Assembly (NCBI GenBank): GCA_051294375.1
Contig: CM119263.1
Location: 24,223,657-24,287,656, forward strand
DNA length: 64,000 bases
Direction of reading: 5' to 3'
Origin: Paraspadella gotoi
Lineage: Eukaryota; Chaetognatha
The position numbers and the translations under genes were made by a program. The notes under the pieces are model-generated. The model worked only from the letters and a program-made list of their open reading frames with translations. It was not told the DNA's origin and did no database searches. Shown here in pieces: positions 22,841 to 34,316 of this stretch (the first letter of the stretch is position 1; each line of letters begins with the position of its first letter).

Positions 22841-25800
22841 TCAATTGCGATCCAACTGCGACTTGGAGAAAGAGACGCGAAGGTGCTGCTTGCGGAACTG
22901 ACGATTGTGCATTCCGATCAGCGCGAGCACGGCCTCTTCCGTCGAATCCAATGATAGCAGCGCCATCTTTTGCGTCTCGTTAAAGAACTACAAGAAAAAA
23001 AATTAGATTCGAATCGACGGAATTCTCCTACCAACAAATTTCCAAGACTTACTTTGAACTGATGAACCGTTCCGAAGTCCTTGAAATTTTCGATCAGCTC
23101 TTCTTCCGTCACTCCCTCGGCGATGTTGGACAAATGAAGAGTTGGTCCGGGTTTGAAAATGTTCGAGCAATTTTTGGATCCGGCCTTCGGAAAGAAGAGT
23201 TTTACAAATAAGAAAAAATCCTACTATATCTTTTAAAAGGCAATGGTATTTACCTTCTTGTATCGGTGCAAGGGAGAATTGGAGAAGTCCTTGGTGAGTC
23301 CGCTGGCGTTGGCGGGATCGTCCCTGGGCATGGAGACGGTGTTGTGCTTCGAAATGCGGACATTCATCGGCTTCCCCCAGCACACGAGCTTATCCAGATG
23401 CTGACGGGCGATTTCGGCCATCCAGGGATCGGACATCTGAATGAGGGCCGTGTCCTGAACCAAAAATTTTTACTTAAGGACCAGTAGACAAATCAATTTC
23501 TTAAACTAATTCAAATTCTTACCTTCTTATTGAAAAGAATCTTCACCCTTACAACGTCCCCATATACTCCAAAAAGAGTAAATAGATTGTCGACTGTAAG
23601 AGTTAATAACGAGATTAAATTGATAGCCACCTCACGCCTCACAATACAAGTCAGGACAAAACTTCTTAACGGGGTAATTCGGAACACTGACATATAAAAT
23701 ATTTTTTAAAAAATCTTAAAAGCATAAGGATCGTCGCAATCGCATAAGAAAAGTCTGGATTGACGACAAATTTTGATACTAAAAAAAATTAAATTTGAGA
23801 AAAGAAAATTAGATTATAAACAGAAAGAAAAATTATATTTTGCGATAGTCAATTAAAAAAAATAATAAAGTACGGAGGAAAATTAAAGTTACAGTTTCTG
23901 AAAAAAAAAAAAAATTGTCATCCCAGGTACTCTGGGAGTGAATAAACGAGACTGGGAGAGAGTCTTGATTGAAAGCTTGCAGCGACCTGCTATGTCATTA
24001 TCTTGTAAGAGTGATGGAGGCCTTAAACCACCAAAGCCTGTCCAAAGTCAGGGGCAAGATAGCTTATTTATTAAATGAATGGATAATTTTTAGTTTGGTT
24101 GTACCAATTTCATAAAATTCAGCTCCTTGTATTTTGATGCTAGTGCGGAGTACAATAAGTATTCCCCGATCTAATACTTAAGGGAGTGGTCTTTTCATAC
24201 AATTGAAACATTCTTTGAAATATATACCACTTCATTGATAGGGAAGCCAGGTACTCTGGGAGTGAATAAACGAGACTGGGAGAGAGTCTTGATTGAAAGC
24301 TTGCAGTGACCTGCTATGTCATTATCTTGTAAGAGTGATGGAGGCCTTAAACCACCAAAGCCTGTCCAAAGTCAGGGGCAAGATAGCTTATTTATTAAAT
24401 GAATGGTAATTTTTATGTTGGTTGTACCAATTTCATAAACTGATCAGCAGACGCAGCCCCTTTCAATTATTAAAGTTACAGCATTCGGCTGCTGCTGCAG
24501 CATTAATTAACGCTGATGAAGGCTTGCACTGAAAGCTAAAACATTTCCGTGTGAAAATAAAAATCGTTGTTGAAACTACATGGTGACAATTTTACAAGCG
24601 CCGGTAAAAAAAAAAACGCTGTCATTTGCAAACCCATAAAGATTTTTTCAATGTTAAAAATGAATTTAAAAGTAAAAACCCGAACTATTTATTAAAGCGT
24701 AATACAAATTATAAATTTAACTTTAATTAAAATTCTAAAAAGTTAGGAACGAATAACATTATACTAATGAACATTTATGTATAAGAAAATTGTATAAATT
24801 TTATAATTTACGCAGTAGGCTATATTTATACTAGTACTTATCCAATAAATGTTAAAATTTCAAAATAGTTTTTTGTAAGATTTTTTTTGCAGATTTAAAT
24901 TCATCAAAAGTTGATATAAAGAATTAAATAAAAATTATTTTATTAAATTGATCAAATATAAAAAACTCTATATTTTAAGCTGAAAATTAAAATTTTATGT
25001 ATTAAATATAGTTTTTTTAATATTTAATCCACTTAAAGAATTTTTAAAAATAATTTATATTTTCTTTTATCAAGGAATTCAAATCTGCAATTAAAATTAA
25101 AAAAAACCTATTTTAAATTTTTTAGATTTTATAAGGAGAGTACTTTATATAAATATAGCTTACTGCGAAAATTAAAGAACATAAAATTAATTTTTTTTAC
25201 AAATTAATAATCACTGATGTTATGTTGTTCATAATTGACATTTAAAATTTTTGTATATAACTTTCACTACGCCCTACTATTTATATATACAAATTTTATA
25301 AGAATAGACTTTGATATGCCTCAACAATGATAGCAAGAAGATGGATTTGAAAATCGTATTTAATTTTTAAACTCAATTTTTTTAGATTTGAATTTTTTCT
25401 CTTACTTTCACTTTTCTACATATGTACTATGTAGCAGATTAATGTGTGGTGACTAAATGTGTGTCTAAATGTGGATTATTTCAAATGAGAAAGTTCCTCA
25501 ACCTCATTTGCATATTGATATTTTACAATGGGAATTGAACATGTTTGTTTGTGGTTCAATTAATAGCTAAATAATTAATTATTCAATTGTCATAATTACT
25601 GAATTATACTTATAATTATTCTTATCAATCCATCTGACTTTTGTTCATTTAGTAAGTGATGAGATATGCCGTTGTTCACTTGTTTCTGTTACCTTTGTAC
25701 TTTTTCATCTGCTTTCTCTGCCTTACCTGTACATTCATTTAATAAATAAGCTATCTTGCCCCTGACTTTGGACAGGCTTTGGTGGTTTAAGGCCTCCATC

Positions 25801-28800
25801 ACTCTTAGAAGAAATGAAGTGGAAAATATTTCAAAGAATGTTTCAATTGTATGAAAAGACCACTCCCTTAAGTATTAGATCGGGGAATACTTATTGTACT
25901 CCGCACCAGCATCAAAATACAATAATGTAATATAATGTAATAAAAAATAATTAAGCCCTTTTTCAAAAAAAAAAATTGCATAACAGCATCATTAATTTAT
26001 TTTTTTTTATAATAATATCCTTATAAAATCATAAAATTTCAAAATCATATTTTTTTAATTTTAAAAACAGTTTCGGATTCGCCGAAAACAACGAAAAAAC
26101 TTTTGTAAAATATGTTACATAATATTTTTAGGTTAAAGCTGCGAAAAATTACCAAAACTTTTCATCATATAATAGTTTCGATTACAAAGCGTAAAAAAGT
26201 GCAGGATTTGACCTTTTTTTCTATTTTTGACGCTGAAGACATTGAAACTTTTAATAACATATTTTATATTTTTGATCTAACTTTTTATGAAGAATCAGAA
26301 TCTTTAATAAAAATTTAAAAACAATTATTTTAATAATTTATCATTTTATAAGGATATTATTATAAATATATTGTAATTAATGATACTGTTCCTCAAACAA
26401 TATAAGCAAAATATTTTTTGTACTCCTTAAGCATACTATCTCACATCTAGATATCCTTGTTTGTTCACTCAAATAAAATTTATGTTCCCCAGTGCTCCAC
26501 TCTACTGTACACGTTTCTCTCTCTTTTGTAGTCACACAGTTTTAGAGTCAGACTTCAGGTCCGTCGCCAAACGGCCTTTTACGGGACAAAGATGCCACGT
26601 CACTCAAGTCTACCTTTTCTACAGTAGTCCTATGGTTAGAGCCACGAGCCCCAAAGACTGCCCCACAAGTACAGCACAAACCCAAAGACTTGCGGGCGAA
26701 GGGCCACCAAGAGGCCACAAGACTCAGACTTTTGTGATGGACTCGACAGTCAAGTAACCTTCAAACCGCAAAGTCTTAAGTTAATTCTCCACTGAACTTA
26801 TCCGAATTACCCCGCAATACCCTATGATTATAATAAAAAAAACGACAAATTTACCATTAATGCTTTCCTCGTCGAGATTGGACACAAGCAGTACGGCGCC
26901 GCTGCCGCCTCCGCTAAATTGGCCTGGCGGGGCTCCCATCATTTGATTGCCTCCCATGCCCATTCCACCGCCCATACCGTTTCCCATGCCTCCGCCCATT
27001 CCACCGCCCATTCCGCCTGCCATTCCACCGCCCATCGGTCCTCCCATCATCATTCCGTGGGATCCTCCAGGAGGCGAGTAACCACCAAGCATTCCACCGC
27101 CACCTCCCATACCACCGCCGCCACCACCGCCACTACCACCACCCATCTGCCCATCGCCGGATGGCAGATTAGGATTGGTAAAGTCCCATGCTCGATCGTT
27201 ATTGAACTTGACGTTTACCGAGCTTAATGAGAAAACGGTTGTAAATAATGTGAATTTCACCTTTTTCGTCTGCTTTATACTCACGTGATCTTAGAGCCTT
27301 CTACTCGAAGGTTGCAACATCCGTTGTAAACGTTTTGACCGTGAAGTGCAAAACGAGCTTCTTCCGCTGATCGCTTGTTGGCGTACTGAATCAGAGCCTG
27401 AAGAGAAAGTTTACTCGATAAAAATCATTTCGTTGAAACCCGCCGCTAAAAAAAATTTACCAAATGAAAACGTGAAAAGATTTTTACATTTTGAAAAGAG
27501 ATACTTAAAGTCAAGACGTACTCATTTTTTATGTATAAATATCATTTCTTTCGGTTTACTTCTACTTTAACAGGAAGAGGTTAAAGATAGCTTAGAAAAT
27601 GATCTCCCTGCTCGATAGCTAATGTTTTTGAATTTTGTCTTACTTTGTGAACGATTTATAAACAAGTTTGAGCAAACAATCTCGGATCTGCCCACGATCA
27701 TTAGTATTAATTAATTAATACAAACTATAAAATAATATTTTAATTAATAAATTAATTGGATCCGAAATGTTTGTTTTTGGATCTTTTTGTCACTGACCAC
27801 GACAAAAGCTACGACGACGATAGCGACGAGGACAATAATTCCGATAATGATTGACTTGATTAATTGATTAAATAATTAATTAATTTATAAATAAATTGAT
27901 TGAATAATTAATCTTAAATGGTGAATGCAAATGAATTTTACCAATAATAAATAGCCTTTGGGGTAATAATTACTATAAAAATAATGTACAAAATCTTAAT
28001 CCGAAATAATAATTTTTACGCACACGCTGGGTAATTCTCGAAAGTTAACAAAGACTTGTAACTTTTGATTAATAAATTTAGCATCAGACTTACTTGAAAC
28101 TTATTGTTCTTCGTAAAAGTTAGGATCTTTTGCACGACTCCGTATTTCTTGAAAATGATGGCCAACGTTTCCAGGGTCACGGGATATACCATATTTTCGA
28201 TGGTCACATGAAGCACCGCTTCCTGGCCGGTAGGCGCTGGGGCCGCAGCGAAGGTGTCTCCGTTTGATTCGAGCAGACCTGCGCTTCCGTTTTGACAAGC
28301 CTGTAGCGCAGCCTAAAAGATGGGGGTGTATTACAAATGAAGTAAAAAATTAAAGAAAAGGATATTAATTCAATCTACCTGTGCTTTCTCATTTGCAATC
28401 GAATGAGCAGCATCAGTTTTCAGTTCCTTGTGTTGAGAAAATTGGACGAATACAGGTCTACCACCCAGCATCGGTTGAGCCGACCTTTAAATTGAAAAAA
28501 AAAAATTATGTGAGGAAAAACGATAACACAACGGCCCTCAAATGTATATAGAGCCAAACCTGTGAAAATAATTCAGCATCATCTGGGCAGCGCTTTCCAG
28601 CTCGAATTCGATAAACGCTTGATTCTTTTGTTTCATCATAAGCAAGTTAGTGATCTTGCCGAAGGGCATGCAAAGCTGAAAAAACAAAGAATTGATTAGA
28701 TTCTGCACTTAACAAGTCAGAATTAAAGCCACAACTACCTACCTGGATGACCTCAGTCTCGGAAACACCTGTCAGGATGTTGCGGATATGAACGACACGA

Positions 28801-29020
28801 GAGGGGCCGGCTCCATCTGTCTTCACCTTTTTGCTGCGCACAAAGAAATTCGTGAGCCAAATGCATCATTTAAATATTAAGTACAGACTGTGTATACAAA
28901 ATACTAATATTTAAGAACTAACCTGTCGTTTGAATCCCCAGCGAACATCCCTTGAGCGTCTTGAATAGGCGAAGAAGACAAATCTGAATCCCGTTCGCGC
29001 TTCTGACGGCGAACATCCAT
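22841..29020 (-). CDS. Polypyrimidine tract-binding protein (PTBP1/hephaestus-like)
   Basis: RNA-binding splicing regulator with four RRMs. The start at 29020 opens exon 28924-29020; RRM1 begins in 28743-28832 (VVHIRNI). RRM2 follows at about 28250-28080 (LHVTIENM) and ends in [16 protein letters not shown] linker of about 75 residues is almost entirely Gly and Met (about 26900-27150). RRM3 starts with [11 protein letters not shown] and is interrupted by a 3.2 kb intron (about 23610-26850) packed with repeats. It resumes with [20 protein letters not shown]4 spans about 22990-23170 and the last exon 22841-22987, ending [11 protein letters not shown]. Motifs such as [14 protein letters not shown] identify PTBP. 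The Gly/Met linker is unusual for the family. The 5' neighbour on the strand is ZCCHC8, 923 bp away. Confidence 0.94.
23702..23918 (+). repeat. Dispersed repeat family D, copy 2 (5' part)
   Basis: The first 215 bp or so of family D lies in the big PTBP intron. It shares AAAAGCATAAGGATCGTCGC and the GTTTCTGAAAAAAA end with the copy at 19208. It abuts the composite element that starts at 23926. Confidence 0.75.
23926..25925. mobile_element. Composite inverted-repeat element in the PTBP intron
   Basis: The block at 23926-24084 (CCAGGTACTCTGGGAG to the TTTATTAAATGAATGG end) recurs directly at about 24246-24415. Part of it recurs inverted at about 25730-25800. A second block (about 24137-24240, containing TATTCCCCGATCTAATACTT) recurs inverted at about 25805-25922. 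The order is therefore R-S-R, an AT-rich centre of about 1.3 kb, then R'-S' inverted. The centre has no usable open frame. It includes a hammerhead-like motif (24511) and a fragment resembling the CLCN7-intron palindrome (24604-24690). It looks like a non-autonomous foldback element with nested insertions. Confidence 0.7.
24511..24549 (+). ncRNA. Hammerhead-like motif, copy 3 (degenerate)
   Basis: CTGATGA followed by a GGCTT...AAAGCT stem-loop, then AAAAC in place of GAAAC, then ATTTCC. It is clearly the same repeat motif as at 971 and 46798, but the GAAA is lost and pairing is weaker. Confidence 0.35.
26460..26760 (+). repeat. Repeat related to the 56.3 kb filler
   Basis: A block with CCGTCGCCAAACGGCCTTTTACG and nearby CACGTCAC resembles 56370-56440 (CCGTCACCAAACTGCCTTTTACG, shown in part, then CACGTCAC units). 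It lies in the large PTBP intron. An open frame on the plus strand here has no recognisable domain. Confidence 0.5.
27650..27715 (-). repeat. Dispersed repeat family G, copy 1
   Basis: The segment with AACAAGTTTGAGCAAACAAT and GGATCTGCCCACGAT is the reverse complement of 47085-47150, with a few differences. Both copies are flanked by simple ATTG/TTAA-rich tracts (here 27705-27910). It lies in a PTBP intron. Confidence 0.65.
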
Positions 29021-29943
29021 TTCTGATTGGATGAATGAGAGTCAGCCTCGCTTTCGAAGGGCCGACAATCCACGGAGCGAAGAAGGATTGATTGACCGAA
29101 TAGTTGCGCTTCAGGGTGGCTTACGTTCGTCGATTGGCAATTGGCTGGCCGCTGGCCAACCCTCGTCGGGATATGAGAGGAAAGATGACACTGCGACGGC
29201 ACACAAATCAAATCAACTTTTTCTTAGATCAGAGTGAGAAGAGGAGAGCCAAGGGTGAAAGGGAAGCGAAGAACGAGTTTTCAGTGTTAAGTTTAGAATT
29301 GATTGATCAAGATGGATCAAGAACCGATCAAGGTTGTTGAGAAATCGATCAAGACCAGGATTTTGAGACGGAATTTTAAGATGAAGATGAAGACGAAGTG
29401 GAAGTGCAAGGACCTGGAGAGGAATCTTGGGATAAAAAGAAAAGAAACGGAACGGATTAAATCGAGACCCGACGCGTCATGTAAAGGCGATTTAAATTTT
29501 CAAGATTTTTTGGTTTTTTTTCAAATATGACGCGTTCGTGTCGTAACCGAAACGGGGAGAAGGGAAAATTTAAAAAATGGGGTGAAATCGAAATAAAATA
29601 TAGGGATCAAACAAAAAAGTGAACGTAAACGAAACGCGAGGATTTGGGATGAAAAAAGAAAAGATTATTCTCAGACGCAGTCAGTGAGAAAAACTGTAAG
29701 AGATGTAAGAGAAAAGATATCTGCAAAGCGCGTAAAACGAGTTACGCTTATAAGAGATTGGAAAAAGATTTGTGCCAAAGATTTTATAAAAGATCGTCAA
29801 CATAGATGTTCATGAAAATAATTAAGTCAACAAATAATTTTTACCAAAATATTTTCAAATATAATTACATTGTATAATGAACAATTCAAATTAAAGACCG
29901 ACAAAGAGACTAGAAAAAACCTGAGTAACAGCACACAAGGATC
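29021..29943. other. Intergenic spacer, PTBP to ZCCHC8
   Basis: This 923 bp spacer upstream of the PTBP start is AG-rich on the plus strand (CT-rich on the transcribed strand) in 29210-29700. No coding similarity or shared repeat is seen. It likely contains PTBP 5' leader and promoter. Confidence 0.55.
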
Positions 29944-32356
29944 CTAGCTCTTATCCAGCGTCTTCTTTTGCAATATTTTTTTTATCTTTTCGAATCGTCC
30001 CTCAGTCTCGGGCAAATTGACAAAATCCATGTGTTCGGAAACGTTCTTCGCCCACTGATCGGGGGTGGGCATAACTGGGTTGATGCACGGGTCGCTCTCA
30101 ATGAAACGGCTCCCGACGCTATCGTCTCCGTCGTACTTGTCTTTTTCCTCAAGGCCGGAAAGATCGAATCGACAAGGAATCGGCGTGGAATGCTCCATTG
30201 AGATTGAATTCAAAGAAACGGATGGCGAGGCAGGGGTTTTGGGAGTTTCTTCGGAATGAGGATTCGATTTTGGAGAAAAAACTTCGACGTAAGCAGGAAT
30301 CGGAGTCGAGGTCGGGCATTTGAAAGCGCTTGGCGATGCATCGGCAGGCGGAGCCGAATCCAGCGAAGGCACGGAACCGTTGGGCAAAGGCGACGACGGC
30401 GGATCTGGGGAATTTGTGAATAACGATTATCAACGATTATTGAGCAGACTTTTTAGAAATTGCTTGATTCGAGGCCACACAAACCAATTTCCTCAATATT
30501 TTGAGGAGGCGGTGGCGAAGGGCTCATTTCACCGTCCTCTAGCTCGTGATAGTCTTCAACCACGATCCCTTCGGAATCTGCAGCTTCCGATTGGTTCATT
30601 GATTCCAGTGGTCGACGTTTTAGCCAATCGGACGAAGAATTAGCGTTTGAGGTGGACGAATTTTTGGGTGTGAGAGGCGGCGTGTAGGTCGGAAGAGGCG
30701 CAGGTGGCGTGGGAGGCGGAGGGGTCCCTTTAACGAGGAATTTTAATTTGACTTTCAGACACTTTTAGAAGAAAGATAAACGTGAACCCAACCGGGAGGC
30801 AAAGGAGGGCGAAACTCGTGCTCGTCCTCGCTGATGTCCATATCAGAGTCTCCCCTTGTTCTTTGCCTCTTCTCGCCAGGGGCCGTCTCGTCTTCGCCGC
30901 TCGAAGTTGTGTCGCTGACGCCGAAGCGCCGCTTCAAATCTTCATTTCGCGCCGCAAAGTCCCGACGCATCGTCTGTAGGGACTGGAGGAAAAAAGCCGC
31001 GTATGGAAACCGTGTCTGAGTGTACGGGCTTTAGTCTCATCGAACCAACCTGATTATGGTTCCAGCGCGGAACCCCGTAAAAACTCGACTCGTCCAGAAA
31101 TCCTGGCGGCATGGGAGCGTTGAACCCCGGGTAAGAAACCAGCTTAGAGAGCTGAAACTCTTTGGCTTGATCGTATTGTTGAAGATCAACCTGACCGTCC
31201 TCGAAGCGGACCCCGTCAGATCGGACTCCGGTCCCTTCATCTTCGTACATCGTGAGACCAGAAAAGGTGAGCTTTGCTTCCTCCAACCAGCCTGAAGAAA
31301 TCGAAAATAGAATGAAGAGACGCTAAAACGAGGGCCAGATCCGACATTTTTACCAGGCGGATAACCCAACATTCGCATTTTGTAGACGAAAGAAGGCAAC
31401 TGTTTTTCTCCGCAGCCAAGCGCGCTTTTAAGAGATTCGCTGATGACCCCAGGCTGGAAGTCCTTGAAGCGAGGATCGACGTTAACGTCGAGCTGATGGA
31501 GGAAAAGATAAAGACCGACATCGAAGAAGATATAGAAATTGACAACGCAATAAGCGAAAAAGCATTAAACAGACCGTTGCTTTATTGCCGCTCAGCGTGG
31601 GAACGTTGTTCTGTCTCCTGACTTCTGCCTTTCGCCGTTGAATTTCCTTCATATCTTTTGGTTTGGGACAGTCTGCGATACCATGAGACTCCGAACCACA
31701 GTTGAAACAGCATCGACCCCTTTTAATGCCCTAGTGATGCATTTCAAAGATTAAGTACTTAACACCTTCACAAGAATACCAAAAGCGCCCCTTTTGCTCA
31801 CTTTGGGAACGACTCCCTCTTCCTCCTCGGGAGGGAAGCATTTTTCGAAGAGCCTCTCAAAGTGAGGAATATCCCATCCCGTCGTCAACTCGTGAGTCAG
31901 TTTCACCAGCGGATGACCGTGGGAGTCAATGAAAAACCGCGAATAAAACTGCAGACATCCCATCGTTTGCCAAGAGTTGGGATTCGCGGAATCTTCGGGT
32001 CCGAGGTAATGGGAAGTAGAGGGCGGATCTGGAACGCCTTCGGCGTCGCCCTTCGCTATATCCTCCGCAGAACGGGAGAACAAATCGCCGAGGAAACGCT
32101 CGATTTCCGAACGATGTTTAAAAAATCTCGCGTCGTTTAAAAAGGACAGACGAAGTCCGGGTGCGTCATCTTCGAGTCCAGGGGGCATTTTAAATGCGGA
32201 ATCAGGGAGGACGTGACGGTTAGCGTCGGAGTAAAAATTATCGGTGTTATCTTCTTCTTCGTTCCATTGCATATCGGTGCCGTTGGCTGAGAACTTGGAC
32301 TCAGTCGGTTGTTGGTCGAATTCTACGAACAACGAAGGGTCCCCAAAATCTCCCAT
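29944..32356 (-). CDS. ZCCHC8: ZCCHC8, NEXT complex scaffold
   Basis: ZCCHC8 joins MTR4 and RBM7 in the nuclear exosome targeting complex, which degrades short-lived nuclear RNA. The first exon (about 31775-32356) encodes an acidic N-terminus and the W-rich region with WQTMGCLQFYSRF. The CCHC knuckle is intact (CCFNCGSESHGIADCP, about 31690-31740). The PSP domain follows over about 31040-31480 (PGVISESLKSALG, PPGWLEEAKL, PGFNAPMPPGF). A Pro-rich linker leads to a C-terminal W...L.ETEGRFEKIKKIL helix, the MTR4-stimulating tail, ending at 29944. The start is 141 bp from the NOSIP stop and is preceded by a strong acceptor ending 3 bases before the ATG. Confidence 0.91.
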
Positions 32357-32372
32357 TTTCTGGAAAGAGTCA
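32357..32372 (-). promoter_or_regulatory. Splice acceptor 3 nt before the ZCCHC8 start codon
   Basis: On the minus strand TCTTTCCAG is followed by AAA and the ATG. Only 141 bp separate this ATG from the NOSIP stop. The site is either the end of a 5' UTR intron reaching into or over NOSIP, or a spliced-leader trans-splice acceptor. Confidence 0.5.
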
Positions 32373-32497
32373 GCTAAGAGACAGGCAACATTAAAGAGGC
32401 GAGAAACGAAAAAATAGACCACGACTTTCGAAACCGTCGAGGGAGGCTGCTAGAGAGTCGGGATTGGGGCGGGGCAATCGTTGATAAGAGCGCAGAA

Positions 32498-33821
32498 TCA
32501 AGCGCTCATAACGGGCCGTGCGCTAGCGGCCTCGAGCGTTAAACCACTCCCAGCAAAGCCCGAGGCTCCGCGTTGCATGTAGATGACGTCTTTTTCAGTC
32601 ATTACTGTTCCCTTGATCGGATCCCGCATAGGATTGTCCAGTTTCAAAATCTTCTCTACGCTTTCCAGAGTTACCACTGCTCCGGAATGTCGCAAAACGC
32701 AGCACGGAACGGAGTTACCTTAATTTAATCGAGCAAAAAATAATGTACGAAAATTATCGAAATAAGCAATGGGAGGGCACAAAAACATACCAAGAGCGTC
32801 GCCAGTGACGGCGCACACATATCTAAGTTGTTTGTTCAACAAATGAGTTTTAGTGTCGCCGTCGTTGACTTTTTGAAATTTAACTGAAAAAAGTTTTTAC
32901 GATTAAATGTTACGGCTTCAATGGATATTCCGAAATAGATTCAGTCCTTACCGGTAATTAGATCTTTCATTTTGAGCGGTTTCTTGCTCATGGGACAAAG
33001 AACTCGCGTGTCGGGTTTTTTAACCAATTTTCCCGAGTCCGACGGCGTCAACGAAGGGATCCAGAAGGCGGGAAGTTTTGATTTATCTAATGAAGTCGAA
33101 GAGTAAAGTTTTGATACGCGAAGTCATTCCAGAATTTTTGGAAAAAAAACTTACTCTCTCCCGCCATGTTATTCTCACAGCCACTAGAACTGGGTCCCGG
33201 TAAAGGATCTACTGGAGCGGGAGAAGTTTCTCTTTTAGAAGGACCAGGAGCGTCGGTGGCTTTAATAAGCGCCAATGGATTTTTTTTGAATGGATCCAAA
33301 GGCTTGCTAATGATGGAACCTTCTTGCTTCATAAAGTCTTTTACCTGAGTAATTTATAAGTTAAACATTTACAAACGCAACTCCCGTAAAGTTAAAATGA
33401 AAGTGTTAGCCACTCACTCGTTCCTCCTCTTTTTCCTTCACGCGTTCTTTCTGTTCGATTTCGTCCTTAGTTTTCTTTCGCTCGTATTCCTTCATTTTTT
33501 TAGCGACGAGTCTTTTTTGTTGAACCATGTATTCTGAACAATATAGTACAATTTTTGTTTCCAGGGGTAAAAGAAAAAAAAGAAATAAAACATATCATAG
33601 TACTTACCGATTATGGCCTCTCGCTCGTACAAGTAACCCTCTTCGGTGATAACAGGGTCTTTGCAAGGCTGCAAGGAAAGGTTGCAGCAATCGAACTCTT
33701 GCATAGAGTCTTTGCTGAAACGAGCCTTCTCCGTCCCGTATCCCGAGGCGGCCGTGTCCTTTTGCTTCTCATGGTAGGAATAAACGGAGCTGGCAGTGCA
33801 ATTCCTCGAGTGCCGCGTCAT
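32498..33821 (-). CDS. NOSIP: NOSIP, nitric oxide synthase-interacting protein / E3 ligase
   Basis: Conserved U-box-type E3 ligase. Exon 1 (about 33608-33821) starts MTRHSRNCTASSVYSYHEK and contains the first modified RING half, LQPCKDPVITEEGYLYERE. A Lys/Glu-rich helix follows (about 33330-33530), then a Pro/Ser-rich linker (about 33160-33330). The C-terminal half carries FWIPSLTP, RVLCPMSKKPL and the second U-box half with CAVTGDALGNSVPCCVL and the closing PMRDPIKG block; it stops at 32498. Length (about 300 residues) and order fit NOSIP from yeast to man. The partial RING lacks some zinc ligands, as is normal for this family. A TTTTTCAG acceptor lies 34 bases upstream of the ATG. Confidence 0.94.
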
Positions 33822-33854
33822 TCTACCGACGATGTTAGGGGCATTTAAATAAAA

Positions 33855-33866
33855 CTGAAAAATTCA
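33855..33866 (-). promoter_or_regulatory. Splice acceptor 34 nt upstream of the NOSIP start
   Basis: On the minus strand GAATTTTTCAG is followed by a short leader of 33 bases and the NOSIP ATG. As for ZCCHC8, it may close a 5' UTR intron or accept a trans-spliced leader. Confidence 0.4.
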
Positions 33867-34316
33867 TTCAAAAAATAAAAAAATACGAAATTTAGAAATC
33901 ATAAGAAAATTTTTCAATAATTACTATCAAAACTTTCGATATCATAAGGGGATATCATTTTTTAAGATATACTTATGAAATTAATAACTTAAATCTCTCA
34001 ATTTTGGTAAGTTTATAAATTAATTTTCAAAGTAAACAATTCAGAAATTATCAAAGACAATGCCTTTGTGCTCCTTTTCTTTTCAAGAAAAATGATGAAG
34101 ATTGAAGAAACAATGGAAGACAATATTAAGAGCAAACTCTTCAGTCTTAAAACCAAAAATAAACAAGGGAAAATCTCAGCAAAACTTGTGTAAAGAAAGC
34201 AAATTTCAAATTAATTTAAGGATACAAAAAATCAATGGCGATGGCAAACAAATGATGGCGAAATAAGATATGACGCCCTGAAAAAGAGATGGAGAGAGAG
34301 AGAGAGGCAAAAAGAC
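33867..34316. other. Intergenic spacer, NOSIP to ZNF236-like
   Basis: AT-rich, with a short GA tract at about 34291-34306. No gene or shared repeat is seen. It should hold the zinc-finger gene's 3' UTR. Confidence 0.6.

Noticed and set aside
26919-27227. His/Ala/Thr-rich plus-strand frame
   Set aside because: It is antisense to the Gly/Met-rich PTBP linker.
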